Positions 7,969 through 18,661 of a DNA stretch of 64,000 nt are shown piece by piece. The notes below the pieces were generated by a model that was not told the origin of the DNA, searched no databases, and saw only the letters and a list, made by a program, of their open reading frames with translations. Where the stretch lies: contig NZ_JAQQXS010000003.1 of NCBI RefSeq assembly GCF_028595305.1, positions 248,001 to 312,000 on the forward strand, written 5' to 3'. Source of the DNA: Roseateles koreensis (GTDB lineage Bacteria; Pseudomonadota; Gammaproteobacteria; Burkholderiales; Burkholderiaceae_C). Numbering within the stretch: position 1 is the first letter of the stretch; the number at the start of each line of letters is the position of its first letter. Position numbers and translations under genes: made by a program.

Positions 7969-9081
7969 TCAGGGGCGGCGGGCGCGCAGACGGAGGTCTT
8001 CCCCCCGCATTTCACAGTCCAGCCAACGCCATTGCTGGGCCTCTTGCAGGGAGCTCAAGGCCCCGATATCGGCCATGCCGAAGCCTTGGCCCAGCATTTT
8101 GGGGGCGAGGTAGATCAGCAATTCGTCCACCCAGCCTTCTCGCAGCAGCGAGCCGTTGAGCTTGGCACCGGCTTCGATATGGAGCTCATTGATGCCGCGC
8201 GCACCCAAATCTGTCAGCACCTGCCCGAGATCCACCTTGCCTTGCCGGTTGGGCAGGCTCACCAGTTCAGCCCCCGCGGCGAGCAGTGGCGCCGCGCCAG
8301 GATGGGTGCTGATGTCTTGCGCACAGTAGATCAAGGCGGGTGTCTTGCCCCGCAGCAATTTGGCGCCGACGGGTGTGCCCAGGCGGGAGTCGATCACCAC
8401 CCGCAGGGGCTGGTGCGTGGTTTCCACCAGGCGCACGTCCAGTTGGGGATCGTCGTCCCGCACGGTGCCAACGCCGGTCAATACTGCGCCAGCGCGGCGG
8501 CGCCATGCGTGCCCATCGGTGCGGGCAGCAAGGCCGGTGATCCATTGGCTCTGGCCGTTCAGCAGGGCTGTTTTGCCGTCCAATGAAGCCGCAATTTTCA
8601 TGCGGACAAAGGGGCGACCCCGCTGCATGCGCGAGAAGAAACCGATGTTCAGTTCTTGCGCCGCCTCTGAAAAAAGGCCCAGCTCGGTCTGAATCCCCGC
8701 CGCCCGCAAACGCGCCATGCCTTGCCCGGCGACCAGCGGGTTGGGGTCGCCAATCGCCACAACCACGCGTGCGAGGCCGGCTGCAATCAAGGCCTCGCAA
8801 CAGGGCGGGGTGCGTCCATGGTGCGCACAGGGCTCCAGCGTGACGTAGGCCGTGGCGCCGCGCACGTCGTGGCCGCGGGTTTGGGCGTCGCGCAAAGCCA
8901 TCACCTCCGCATGGGCCTGCCCGGCTGCTTGTGTGTGGCCGCTGCCCAGCACCCGGCCTTCGGCGTTGGTGATCACGCAGCCGACACGCGGATTGGGGTC
9001 GCTCAAGCCGATGGCGCACTCGGCCAGGGCCAAGGCGTGGCGCATGGCGCTTTCAGGGGACGGGTGGTGTGTGGGATTCAT
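7969..9081 (-). CDS. ribD: Bifunctional riboflavin deaminase/reductase RibD
   Basis: A 370-residue protein. The N-terminal deaminase domain (1-~150) has the zinc site HAEVMAL and PCAHHGRTPPC. The C-terminal reductase domain (~150-370) begins RPFVRMKIAASLDGKTA and carries SQWITG and later LHIEAGAKLNGSLLREGWVDELLIYLAP-type sequence. It catalyses two consecutive steps of riboflavin synthesis. It lies 62 bp upstream of ribBA; riboflavin synthase (ribE), which is often found between these two in related genomes, is absent here and occurs at 23885. Confidence 0.96.
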   Translation of the reverse strand: MNPTHHPSPESAMRHALALAECAIGLSDPNPRVGCVITNAEGRVLGSGHTQAAGQAHAEVMALRDAQTRGHDVRGATAYVTLEPCAHHGRTPPCCEALIAAGLARVVVAIGDPNPLVAGQGMARLRAAGIQTELGLFSEAAQELNIGFFSRMQRGRPFVRMKIAASLDGKTALLNGQSQWITGLAARTDGHAWRRRAGAVLTGVGTVRDDDPQLDVRLVETTHQPLRVVIDSRLGTPVGAKLLRGKTPALIYCAQDISTHPGAAPLLAAGAELVSLPNRQGKVDLGQVLTDLGARGINELHIEAGAKLNGSLLREGWVDELLIYLAPKMLGQGFGMADIGALSSLQEAQQWRWLDCEMRGEDLRLRARRP

Positions 9082-9090
9082 CGTGGCACT

Positions 9091-10080
9091 TCAATCCCAG
9101 GGCGCAGCGTCCAGGGCAGGGGTGTCGGGAGCAGAGGCTTCAAGCGGCGCGGGCGGCAAGGCGGCCAGCGCGGCACCTGCAGCCAGGAAGTCGTGCTCGC
9201 CACCCAGGCCTTCGATCAATTCGGGGATGAGCTTGCTGAGTTCGCCCGTGGCCAACGCGGCGTCCGCATCAAAGGCTTCGTCCTTCTCGGGCGAGTCGCG
9301 GCCCTCGAAGGCCAGGTCCAGAAAGCTGATTTTCTTGATCTGGAAGGTGTCGGTGAGCATGAACGAGACCCGGTCTTTCCAGGTCATAGCCAATCGCGTG
9401 GGGGCTTTTCCGCCGGTGAGGTGCTGGCGCACTTCTTCGATGTCCAGCGCATGACGGGCATAGCGCACCACCGATTTCATCTCGTCGCCGCTCTTCAACT
9501 CACATTCGCGGTCGATCGTGAAGCCGGCCGGGGGCACGCCGTCCATCAGCCAAGCGGCCATGCAGGCTGCAGGGGCCTCAGCCGTTTGGATCAGGTGCAG
9601 GTTCAGGCCATCAAGCGCTTTGATCAACAAGGTGACCACCTCTTCGGCGCGGCTGGCGCTGCCGGCGTCGATCATCAGCAGTTGTTGCGCCGGTGCGATC
9701 CACACGCGGATTGATGATTGCTTGGTAAAGGCCATGGGCAGCAGCTCCAGCGTGGCCTGCTCCTTGAGTTCTTTGCCTTGCTTCTTGCCGGGCTTACGGC
9801 CGGTTTCCTGCTCAATGCGGGCGGCCATTTCGTCGACTCGGCGTTTCACCACGGAGCCGGGCAGCACGCGTTGCTCCAGCATCAGCTTGAGCAGAAAATG
9901 ACCACCGATGTCTTCAACCAGCGGGGCGTGCGGCACGCCGCGGGGGGAGGTCCAGCCCAAGGACTGCGCCTGGGTGGCACCGCACTCCACAAAAACCTGT
10001 TTTTCGAGCGCCTCTTCAATTGTCTGGGCATGGGCCTGCCAAGTGGGGCCGATGCGGTAAACCATCAGGTTCTTGAACAC
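9091..10080 (-). CDS. rdgC: Recombination-associated protein RdgC
   Basis: A 329-residue protein of the RdgC family, a ring-shaped dsDNA-binding protein that moderates RecA. Matching features are the start MFKNLMVYRIG and the family stretch LKLMLEQRVLPGSVVKRRVDE, with KQGKELKEQ following. The length is slightly above the E. coli protein (~303), from an Ala/Pro-rich C-terminal tail. It is separated from ribD by only 9 bp and is probably co-transcribed. Confidence 0.95.
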   Translation of the reverse strand: MFKNLMVYRIGPTWQAHAQTIEEALEKQVFVECGATQAQSLGWTSPRGVPHAPLVEDIGGHFLLKLMLEQRVLPGSVVKRRVDEMAARIEQETGRKPGKKQGKELKEQATLELLPMAFTKQSSIRVWIAPAQQLLMIDAGSASRAEEVVTLLIKALDGLNLHLIQTAEAPAACMAAWLMDGVPPAGFTIDRECELKSGDEMKSVVRYARHALDIEEVRQHLTGGKAPTRLAMTWKDRVSFMLTDTFQIKKISFLDLAFEGRDSPEKDEAFDADAALATGELSKLIPELIEGLGGEHDFLAAGAALAALPPAPLEASAPDTPALDAAPWD

Positions 10081-10246
10081 TGCTGCAATCCTTGTACGCC
10101 TGTTGTGTGAACGTTCTGCTCACGGGGAATGGTGGGAACTGCCGCGCTATGGCAACTTCGCGCGGGCAAAAGCATGATTGTGTCAGGCTTCAGGCAGGTG
10201 GATTGATTGCGGGCCCAGCCTTTGCCGGTCAAGCGGCGGCGGGTGA

Positions 10247-11485
10247 TCAGCGCACGCCGTTGGGTTGATGCAGCACCGTGGCCGTGTTGCTGAAGAAGCC
10301 CAGGCTGGCGTCGATCGCGTGGCCTGCCGGGCAGTTTTCTGATCCCGGGATGACCAGAAAGTTTTGTCGGGTCAGGGCGCCGCTGACTTTGCTGTAGCTC
10401 AGGGGATGCTCCGCGTTGCTGATGCTGCCATTGCCGTCGTAGTCTGCGCTGTACCGGCAGATGTTTCTGGCGCTGGTGCCGCTGCCATTGCTTTGGCCGG
10501 TCAAGGGAATGCCGGTCAGCGTCAATTGCCCCGACCAGATGGGCGGCGTGCCGCTGTTGGGGTAGACCACGCAGTAGTAGCTCACATAGGTCTGGGTGGC
10601 GGGCGTGGTAAGGGGCGTGTCGCTGAAACACTGGTAGCTGGGCATCATGCTGCTGGAGGTCGTCAAGGCGAGGTTGAGCCCCATCGGAATAGCCTGCCCG
10701 ATGGGGTTGCCCGGGTCGCTCGGCGAATGGTCTGAAAAACGCACAAAGCCGCTCAGCAGGTAGCCGAATGCGTTGCCTCTGCAGGCGGCGACGTCGGCCG
10801 CTGCCAGATTGCTTGTCGGTGTGCTGGGGATGTTGCAGATGCCGGTGATGACGCCGGTCAGATTGTTGAAGACCCAAACAACGTCGCCTGAGGCCAGGGG
10901 CTTGAACGCGCTGCTGCCGTCGCCAAGATCCTTGGCGTTCGTGGGGATGCTGGCCTCACGGTTGGCCGGGCGCCGCAGGGGCGAAGACACCGGGGCGATC
11001 CCCAGGGCGCCACCCAATAGTGGGTCGGCCCGGGACAAGACGCTGTCAAGGCTGACGGTTTGAGTGCCTTCGCTGCGGTCAAGCCAGCTCACTTCAACAC
11101 GGATTGACTTGCGAATGGGCTCCACTGAGTCGACCACCGTCCGGGTTACGGTGAAGGTGGCATTGGTCCCGTTGTCAAAGGTCGCGACCACGCCGTCGGA
11201 GCCGGGTGTGGCGATGTCGTCAAACGCCAGAGTGTTGGCGTTCGCCGGGTTGGGCGTGGCGAGTTGAGAGTAGCTGCGCAGCTTCTCCATTTCTTGCTGC
11301 GCCAAGCGCACTGCCTCGCCGCGTTGTTTGGCCAGGTCGGAGCTGTGGCGCAGATTGCTTTGCAGGCCGACCAGCGCCAGCATGCCAAAGGCCATGATCA
11401 GCAGGGCCACCAGGGCTTCAAGCAGCGCAACACCACGCGCGCCATGCTGTGGCGTGTTGAGTGAGGGGCGTGCGGGCCGGTTCAT
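10247..11485 (-). CDS. pilV: PilV-type minor pilin, greatly extended
   Basis: A 412-residue protein with a type III prepilin N-terminus: ARG followed by VALLEALVALLIMAFGMLALVG, with the Glu at +5 after the predicted cleavage site. PilV proteins are usually ~150-200 residues; here ~200 extra residues follow, with several cysteines and the loop DYDGNGSISNAE near residue 350, which fits the EF-hand pattern DxDxNGxIxxxE. The start is placed at ATG with MNRPARPS, 10 bp after the pilX stop. It is the last gene of the minor pilin cluster. Function: part of the tip complex that primes type IV pilus assembly. Confidence 0.85.
   Translation of the reverse strand: MNRPARPSLNTPQHGARGVALLEALVALLIMAFGMLALVGLQSNLRHSSDLAKQRGEAVRLAQQEMEKLRSYSQLATPNPANANTLAFDDIATPGSDGVVATFDNGTNATFTVTRTVVDSVEPIRKSIRVEVSWLDRSEGTQTVSLDSVLSRADPLLGGALGIAPVSSPLRRPANREASIPTNAKDLGDGSSAFKPLASGDVVWVFNNLTGVITGICNIPSTPTSNLAAADVAACRGNAFGYLLSGFVRFSDHSPSDPGNPIGQAIPMGLNLALTTSSSMMPSYQCFSDTPLTTPATQTYVSYYCVVYPNSGTPPIWSGQLTLTGIPLTGQSNGSGTSARNICRYSADYDGNGSISNAEHPLSYSKVSGALTRQNFLVIPGSENCPAGHAIDASLGFFSNTATVLHQPNGVR
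10409..10444 (-). other. EF-hand-like calcium-binding loop within PilV
   Basis: These twelve codons encode D-Y-D-G-N-G-S-I-S-N-A-E. Positions 1, 3, 5 and 12 hold Asp, Asp, Asn and Glu, position 6 is Gly and position 8 Ile, an exact match to the canonical EF-hand/dockerin loop. It lies in the non-pilin extension of PilV. Calcium binding is inferred from the pattern only. Confidence 0.6.
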
Positions 11486-11495
11486 TGCGCCGCGC

Positions 11496-12842
11496 TCAGT
11501 TCCACCAGCCGCCAGGAATGCGCACAAAGCTGCCCGCGCGATTGCTCAGTTGGTCCATCACGGCGGCCTGGTACCACAGGTCGACCGTGCCGGTCACGGT
11601 GGTGTTTCCGGCCACGATCATGGCGCCGGTGAATACTGCGGGCATGGCGCTTGAATTTGCCCAGTCCAGATTGCCGTTGCTGAACAGCAAGCCTGTGAGC
11701 TGCATCGGCCCTTGCAGCGCCACGGCGCCATCGGCCACCAGCAGCAAGGGCTCGGTGGCGGTACCCAGGGTGATATTGCTGCTGATGACCAAAGGCCCCG
11801 CCACCCATGCCAGGCGAACGCCGCTGTTGTAGGCGGCCAGCAGGGCTGGGCCGCAATCCCCTTGCGGGCAGGTGATGGTGCGCATGGCGGGTTGGTTCTG
11901 GTAGTTCACCATGGCCATGCCGAAAAACATCTTGAACAGGTCGGCACCTTGCTTGCCCAGCAAGCTGGGGTCGGCCAGTAAGAGGGCTTGCCGACCCGGC
12001 GTACCGGGCAGGCTGTCGAGGCGGCTGTCCAGCAGGCCGGAGGGATTGGCGTCCAGGCTGCTCAGAAGCAAGCCGCCGCTGCGTGGGTCGGTGTTGTGCA
12101 GGCCGAGTCCTGCGGCACCTGCGCCTACGGTGCCCATCGCCACCAAAGGGCTGGCCGGGGGCGCTTTCAATGCGCTCAACAAGGCGATGTCCACGTACAA
12201 CTGCGACAGGCCCAAGGACGCAGCCCGGGCGTAGCTGCTGTTGGACTGGCATTCGGTCGACCCACTGGCCGTGCACCCTTCAATGAACATGCGGACTACG
12301 CCGGGCCGAATGGGAGACGCGGTGTCAATGGCCCGCAGCGAGACGGCGAAGCGCGGCTGCATGCGCGAGGCTTCCGTCAGCAGCGGCGAGACGGGCAGGG
12401 GCCCTGAGGGGCATTGACAGGTCCAGTCTTGTGCGCCCGAGGCCTTTCGGACGCAATCGGCGACAGCGGGCGTGCCGTAATTGATGGGCGTTATGCCCCG
12501 GGAGCCGGAGTCAATCGTCAAATAGCGTTGGCGAAAACTGGTCCCACCCGTACTGCTGGGCGTGCATGCTGCGTCCACCGCAATGCCATTCAGCATGGAG
12601 AGCGCCCATTCCGCACCGGCTTCGCCCGCTTCCAGGGCAACTCCGGTGCGGTAGTAGTTGCTGGCAATCCGCTGTTCGAACAGTTGATTGCGGCTGGCGA
12701 AGGCTGCCATCATCGCCATGATCAGGAACAAGATCATCACCACCACCAAAGTCGCGGCGCCACGCTGTGGCAACCGAGCGGCGGGCGCCCAGCTATTTTT
12801 TCGGTGCATCCCGGTGATGCCTTGGGGGCGCCGCAGGTTCAT
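11496..12842 (-). CDS. pilX: PilX-type minor pilin/pilus assembly protein, extended
   Basis: A 448-residue protein with a PilX N-terminal signature: RGAATLVVVMILFLIMAMMAAFASR, lacking the +5 Glu as PilX proteins do, then RQ-rich helix RNQLFEQRIASNYYRTGVALEAGEAGAEWAL. Typical PilX proteins are under ~250 residues; here a long soluble C-terminal part (residues ~90-448) follows, rich in Gly, Ser, Thr and paired Cys. The start ATG overlaps the pilW stop (ATGA), which favours the full-length start over an internal ATG 11 codons later. It belongs to the pilW-pilX-pilV transcript. Confidence 0.82.
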   Translation of the reverse strand: MNLRRPQGITGMHRKNSWAPAARLPQRGAATLVVVMILFLIMAMMAAFASRNQLFEQRIASNYYRTGVALEAGEAGAEWALSMLNGIAVDAACTPSSTGGTSFRQRYLTIDSGSRGITPINYGTPAVADCVRKASGAQDWTCQCPSGPLPVSPLLTEASRMQPRFAVSLRAIDTASPIRPGVVRMFIEGCTASGSTECQSNSSYARAASLGLSQLYVDIALLSALKAPPASPLVAMGTVGAGAAGLGLHNTDPRSGGLLLSSLDANPSGLLDSRLDSLPGTPGRQALLLADPSLLGKQGADLFKMFFGMAMVNYQNQPAMRTITCPQGDCGPALLAAYNSGVRLAWVAGPLVISSNITLGTATEPLLLVADGAVALQGPMQLTGLLFSNGNLDWANSSAMPAVFTGAMIVAGNTTVTGTVDLWYQAAVMDQLSNRAGSFVRIPGGWWN

Positions 12843-13612
12843 GGTGGGCAGGCGCCGATGACTTCGTCATTGCGCATCTTGCTGCTGACCCTGAGGGTTC
12901 GCACCACATTGGCATCGTGGGCGGCGACGCCGGTTAATGTGATGTCGAAACGTTTGACAAGCAGCTGTGGCGGGCATGTCGCTGTGACGACCGGACAGGT
13001 TTTTTCGCACATGTCCTGCAATGACAGGTTTTGAATATTGGGCTGAACGGTGAACGCCGTGATCAGCAAGGTGGCGGGGTCGGTCAAGGCCTGCCAGTTG
13101 CCCCCGGCGTTGCCATTGCCTTGTTTGAATTGCAAGGTCTGACCGTCCAGGCGAAAGCCGAAATGTTCATTGCTCGAGGAGACATTGTCTTCCGGGTAAA
13201 GCGGGGTGCCACCGACCCGGCTGTCACTGACCGAGTAGCTGTAGTCGACCTCGTTTTGGGCTTGAGCCACGGAGGTTTGACTGGCGTAGTCGTTGGTGAT
13301 GGGGCCGGCCGCCGTGGCCGCCGGAACCCAAACCATGTTTTCAGCCATCGCGTGAGCGCCTCCGCGGCGCAACTCGCGCAGCATCAGGTCGGCGGCGGCG
13401 CGCAGGTCCTGCTGAACTTGGGTCTCTAGCACCAGCCGTCGGTGTTCGTTGAGTTGCTGGGTCAACATCATGCTGGCCCCAGCAACCACAATCATGCCCA
13501 CCGTGATGCCTACCATCAACTCAACCAGACTCAAGCCCAGTTGGCCGTGGCGCCTGCCCATGCTGCGGACCTTGCCCGGGCCAACTTCTTGGCGAGGCAT
13601 CACGACACGCAT
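12839..13612 (-). CDS. pilW: PilW-type minor pilin
   Basis: A 257-residue protein with a prepilin leader: GQLG then LSLVELMVGITVGMIVVAGASMML, Glu at +5 after cleavage, followed by RLVLETQVQQDLRAAADLMLRELRRGG, the usual PilW helix. The C-terminus has a CEKTCPVV...CPP cysteine cluster, probably disulfide-bonded in the periplasm. I chose the ATG preceded by AGGGGT, which overlaps the upstream fimT-like gene by 13 bp; an ATG four codons further in has no ribosome binding site. Confidence 0.87.
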   Translation of the reverse strand: MRVVMPRQEVGPGKVRSMGRRHGQLGLSLVELMVGITVGMIVVAGASMMLTQQLNEHRRLVLETQVQQDLRAAADLMLRELRRGGAHAMAENMVWVPAATAAGPITNDYASQTSVAQAQNEVDYSYSVSDSRVGGTPLYPEDNVSSSNEHFGFRLDGQTLQFKQGNGNAGGNWQALTDPATLLITAFTVQPNIQNLSLQDMCEKTCPVVTATCPPQLLVKRFDITLTGVAAHDANVVRTLRVSSKMRNDEVIGACPP

Positions 13613-14202
13613 ACGGGTACCCCTGAAAAACTGCCGTTCGGGCTGCAAAGGTGCACCCGGCCCATGCCATTGAGTTCTACCCGCAACTGACTGCTTCGCC
13701 CGACGACGTTGACTCCAAAATTTTGAACCGATGGCAGCATTTGCGGCGCTTGAAAGGCGACGCGGTTACGAGCCCCGGCGGGCCAACTCCCGGTGGGCGA
13801 AAAAGAAACGCCCGTGCTGCTGAGCAGTTGCTCGGTGCGCAATTCCTGCAAACTGGTGTGTGAGGAGCAGGCTGAGCCCGGTGCCTTGCTGCAGTCGCAG
13901 TGGCCGTAGCCAATGCCATAGGCGATGGTGTAGCAGCTGACCGTCGACGTTTGCTGAAAATACACGATCACGTTCTCCGGGCGGAGTCCTGATTCAGCCC
14001 GCGCATAGGCCAAGTCGTTGCTCAGATTGGCGGCCACCACTTGGACTCGCCGGCGATTCAACAGGTCAACGAACGAGGGCGCAGCCACGGCCATCGTGAT
14101 GGCCAGCACGCCCATGGCGACCAGACACTCGACCAGCGTGAGGCCGGTACCGGTGTTCGTACCAGCGCCAGATGGTCTTGCCGACTTCAATGGGGCCAAC
14201 AT
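13600..14202 (-). CDS. FimT/GspH-family pseudopilin
   Basis: A 200-residue protein with a prepilin leader (GTG before LTLVECLVAMGVLAITMAVAAPSF, Glu at +5) and the GspH/FimT pattern VQVVAANLSNDLAYARAES. It contains several cysteines (CDCSKAPGSAC). FimT proteins are minor pilins; in some naturally competent bacteria they bind DNA at the pilus tip. It overlaps pilE upstream by 16 bp and pilW downstream by 13 bp. This is the second FimT-like gene of the cluster. Confidence 0.83.
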   Translation of the reverse strand: MLAPLKSARPSGAGTNTGTGLTLVECLVAMGVLAITMAVAAPSFVDLLNRRRVQVVAANLSNDLAYARAESGLRPENVIVYFQQTSTVSCYTIAYGIGYGHCDCSKAPGSACSSHTSLQELRTEQLLSSTGVSFSPTGSWPAGARNRVAFQAPQMLPSVQNFGVNVVGRSSQLRVELNGMGRVHLCSPNGSFSGVPVCVS

Positions 14203-14684
14203 TTTTGACTGCTGTCGTTACCCGCTTTGTCTGTGGCCAGGTATTTCATATTTCCGCCGTTCAGCTCAACGGACATGGATGCGCAGTCGCTGTCGTTGGC
14301 CTGGGGGGAGCTGCTATTGGCTTGCGCAATGGCTTTGAAGCCGAAGCTGAAGTCCGTCGAATTGCTCAATGCTGCAATGCTCAAGTTGTAGTGCCCGCCG
14401 GGTGACAGCCCGTTGCTGTAAGGCGCCCCGAGGCCGGTATCCGCCAAGCTCGACACGTAGGTGCTGCGGTTGCTGCGCAATCGCTCCTGGGCCTGAACAA
14501 TGCTGCTCAGTGAATTGATGGCGTCGGACCGGCGACCTTTTGCGATTTGTTGCTTGAAGGAGGGCAACGCTACCACCGCCAATACGCCCGCAACCACGAG
14601 GGTGATCATGAGTTCGACCAGCGTGAAGCCGAACTGCCGTGGTGCAGCACGCCGTGCAAAGTCGTGAAGGCGGGGGGTGTCCAT
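14187..14684 (-). CDS. pilE: PilE-type type IV pilin
   Basis: A 165-residue pilin-like protein. After an ~20-residue basic leader comes QFG/FTLVELMITLVVAGVLAVVALPSF, the conserved prepilin peptidase site and hydrophobic helix, followed by QQIAKGRRSDAINSLSSIVQAQERLR, typical of Neisseria/Burkholderiales PilE-like minor pilins. Two cysteines near the C-terminus (DCASM..., QKC) could form the D-region disulfide. The ATG at MDTPRLHD is chosen; a longer in-frame reading into the intergenic gap lacks pilin character. Confidence 0.87.
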   Translation of the reverse strand: MDTPRLHDFARRAAPRQFGFTLVELMITLVVAGVLAVVALPSFKQQIAKGRRSDAINSLSSIVQAQERLRSNRSTYVSSLADTGLGAPYSNGLSPGGHYNLSIAALSNSTDFSFGFKAIAQANSSSPQANDSDCASMSVELNGGNMKYLATDKAGNDSSQKCWPH

Positions 14685-14860
14685 CGTTTGATTATGGGAA
14701 GCCGGTGCGGATAAACGGTGCTGAAAATTGCCTTTTGTCGGGTTTTGCCTACCTTTGGTCGCTGACCCCCTGTTCGAGTGGTGTCGTTGGCAAAGAAGAT
14801 TGCGCAGCGATGTTTGATTTGTGGCAGGCGTAACCTTTTGGGGGAAGTCAAACCTGAACG

Positions 14861-15448
14861 TCAACACTTGGGATATCGCGCCAGCTTACCGGCTGGGCTG
14901 CAGGCCCGGGTGCGGCCTACGATGTTCACGATTTGATGAATCAGTTCGCCATTGGCATTGGAGAGTTGGATGGTGCCCATCTTGGCCACGGTCCCTTGGC
15001 GCGCCTGAAAGCTCATCTGGCTCACATTGGACTGAAAAACCACATGGTCGGTCTCGGGCACCCATTGCAGTTTGATCAGGGCGGCAAGGTTGCTGCACAC
15101 CGGAGTGCCTCCATCGTCGCAATGGCATTGATTGGCCGCGCCGCCATGCAAGACATAGCAACTGCCATGCAACGTGCGATTGAAATGGATATGGACGGGG
15201 TCCGACCCCAGCACGGCGGCACTGCGGGCATGTTGAAGGTCCGTCAGCAAGGTCTGGGAGACCGCGTACAGGCGTTGGCGTTGTTGCAGGGCGCCAAAGG
15301 CGGGTACCGCTGCCGCCGTCAGGAGAGCGCTGATGCCCGCACAGGTGCAGAGTTCAAGCAGGCTGATGCCCCGCTGTGGGCGCCGTGGGCCTAGTGGGCG
15401 CCCTGGACGTTGCAGGTGTTGCGTGCGTTTTATCTGAAGCAAAGCCAT
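14861..15448 (-). CDS. FimT/GspH-family pseudopilin
   Basis: A 195-residue protein with a basic leader and prepilin site (QRG/ISLLELCTCAGISALLTAAAVPAF). The GspH/FimT helix follows: QRLYAVSQTLLTDLQHARSAAVLG. A cysteine-rich central loop, CYVLHGGAANQCHCDDGGTPVC, resembles that of the other FimT-like protein in this cluster (CYTIAYGIGYGHCDCSKAPGSAC), suggesting an ancient duplication. It is first in the minor pilin cluster and separated from pilE by 176 bp, so it may have its own promoter. Confidence 0.83.
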   Translation of the reverse strand: MALLQIKRTQHLQRPGRPLGPRRPQRGISLLELCTCAGISALLTAAAVPAFGALQQRQRLYAVSQTLLTDLQHARSAAVLGSDPVHIHFNRTLHGSCYVLHGGAANQCHCDDGGTPVCSNLAALIKLQWVPETDHVVFQSNVSQMSFQARQGTVAKMGTIQLSNANGELIHQIVNIVGRTRACSPAGKLARYPKC

Positions 15449-15631
15449 CTCCCAGGGGGCACCTTGGCGTGAGCACACTGTAGAAGACGGGGGCTTGGCG
15501 CGAGTTCCCCTGAATACGGGGCAGGGTGTCGCTGCAATCAGGGGCTGATCGAAAGGGCGCGGCGGGGTGCTTGGGCCCTCAAGCTAGCGCCTGGGGCGTG
15601 CCTGCTACACCTGTGGCGACGGAGTTCAGCG

Positions 15632-16075
<444 letters not shown>

Positions 16076-16110
16076 CGGCGGAGGGGGCTGACTCGGTGAG
16101 CGTTCAGGCT

Positions 16111-17358
<1,248 letters not shown>

Positions 17359-17616
17359 GATGGTGGTGTGTGCGTTGAATGGGGAGTTGGCGCTGCTGGC
17401 AAACCGAACCGCGGTCAAGCAGGTTCAGCGCAGAACGGCCCAGGCGAACGGCAAATGCGGTTTTTGGAACCTCCCCAAAAAACCGTTCGCGCTCCCCGGT
17501 GGTCCACCACCTCAAATCGAGGGCCCTGGCCGGGCCGCATGATCATGATCGCCAGTCGCGCGAAGCTTGCAGTGTAGCCGTTGCCGGCTCTGGTCTGAAC
17601 GATCGGCGTGTGCCGA

Positions 17617-18486
17617 CTATTGAACCATGGCGACTTTGGCGGTCGTCAAGGTCAGCTCGGCCGAAGCCAGGGGCGTGGTACTCGCCAAAGTCGGGGCGGG
17701 GCTGTCGCGCGGTGTTTTCGGCACCGGGTGGCCGGCTGCCACGCCCTTCATCTGCTCATGCAGTTCAAGCACGCGTGCGGCGTAGCCCGTGTCGTCTGAC
17801 AGGTTGGCAGCGCCCACGTAGTAGCGCAGGCCTTCGTCCAAATTGCCGGCCCGCTGAATGCACTCCTTGAGCACCTGAACACCCACACGCAAGTTGGTGA
17901 TGGGGTCGAAGGCCGCCAGATTGCCGCCAAAGGCTTCGTACTTGTCGTTGTGCACGCGTGTCATCACCTGCATCAGGCCCTGCGCACCCACGGGGCTTTG
18001 GGCAAAGGGGTTGAAACTGGATTCCACGGCCATGATGGCCAAGATCAGCGTCGGCTCCAGATGTGCCTTCTGGCTGACCGCCCAGGCTTCTTGCACCAGG
18101 CGGCTGATTGGTTCGGGCGCGACTTTGTAGCGGCGTGACAGCCACATGGCGACGGCAGCCTGCTGTCGCGTCAGGTCCTTGGGGTCGGCCGCCGTGGCCC
18201 GGTCGACGGCATTGGGCTCCGCCATCGCGAGCAGGGTATTGCTGCCGTCCGCTTGGGTGCGGGCTTCCTCGCGGGCATTCAGCCAGTCGAGTGCCTGGCC
18301 TTCCAGGTCTTTACGCAAATCAGCCTGGCTCACAAACACCAGACCCAGGGCCACAACAGCCAAGCCCACCAACGCCAGGCTGTTGTGGCTCACGACCAGC
18401 AGACCTTGCCCAATGTCCTTGATGAACAAGGACAAGGTGGCTCGGGTGGCTTTTGCCAGGGATAAAAGATCATGTCGCGCTGTCAT
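17617..18486 (-). CDS. Membrane-anchored lytic transglycosylase (SLT domain)
   Basis: A 289-residue protein with a single N-terminal membrane segment (~residues 33-55, HNSLALVGLAVVALGLVFVSQ). The periplasmic SLT domain contains the catalytic Glu in AIMAVESSFNPFAQSPVGAQGLMQV and later NLRVGVQVLKECI and YYVGAANL. It would cleave the glycan backbone of peptidoglycan to 1,6-anhydromuramyl products. A Pro/Thr/Ser-rich C-terminal tail (~40 residues) follows. It stands alone between glyA and the divergent ubiD. Confidence 0.9.
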   Translation of the reverse strand: MTARHDLLSLAKATRATLSLFIKDIGQGLLVVSHNSLALVGLAVVALGLVFVSQADLRKDLEGQALDWLNAREEARTQADGSNTLLAMAEPNAVDRATAADPKDLTRQQAAVAMWLSRRYKVAPEPISRLVQEAWAVSQKAHLEPTLILAIMAVESSFNPFAQSPVGAQGLMQVMTRVHNDKYEAFGGNLAAFDPITNLRVGVQVLKECIQRAGNLDEGLRYYVGAANLSDDTGYAARVLELHEQMKGVAAGHPVPKTPRDSPAPTLASTTPLASAELTLTTAKVAMVQ

Positions 18487-18661
18487 GCAACTCCTTTGTT
18501 CTCAGTCACGCCAAGTTCCAGGGCTTGCGCCATGGAAGTTCGACATGAAAGTGATAATCAGTTGATGCGCCCGGGCCAGGCTGCAAGCACAGCCCAGACA
18601 ATCAGATTTCACTCAGCAGCGGTAAGCGCCTCCAAGTCTTCTTGGGGTGGCGCGGGTAAAC

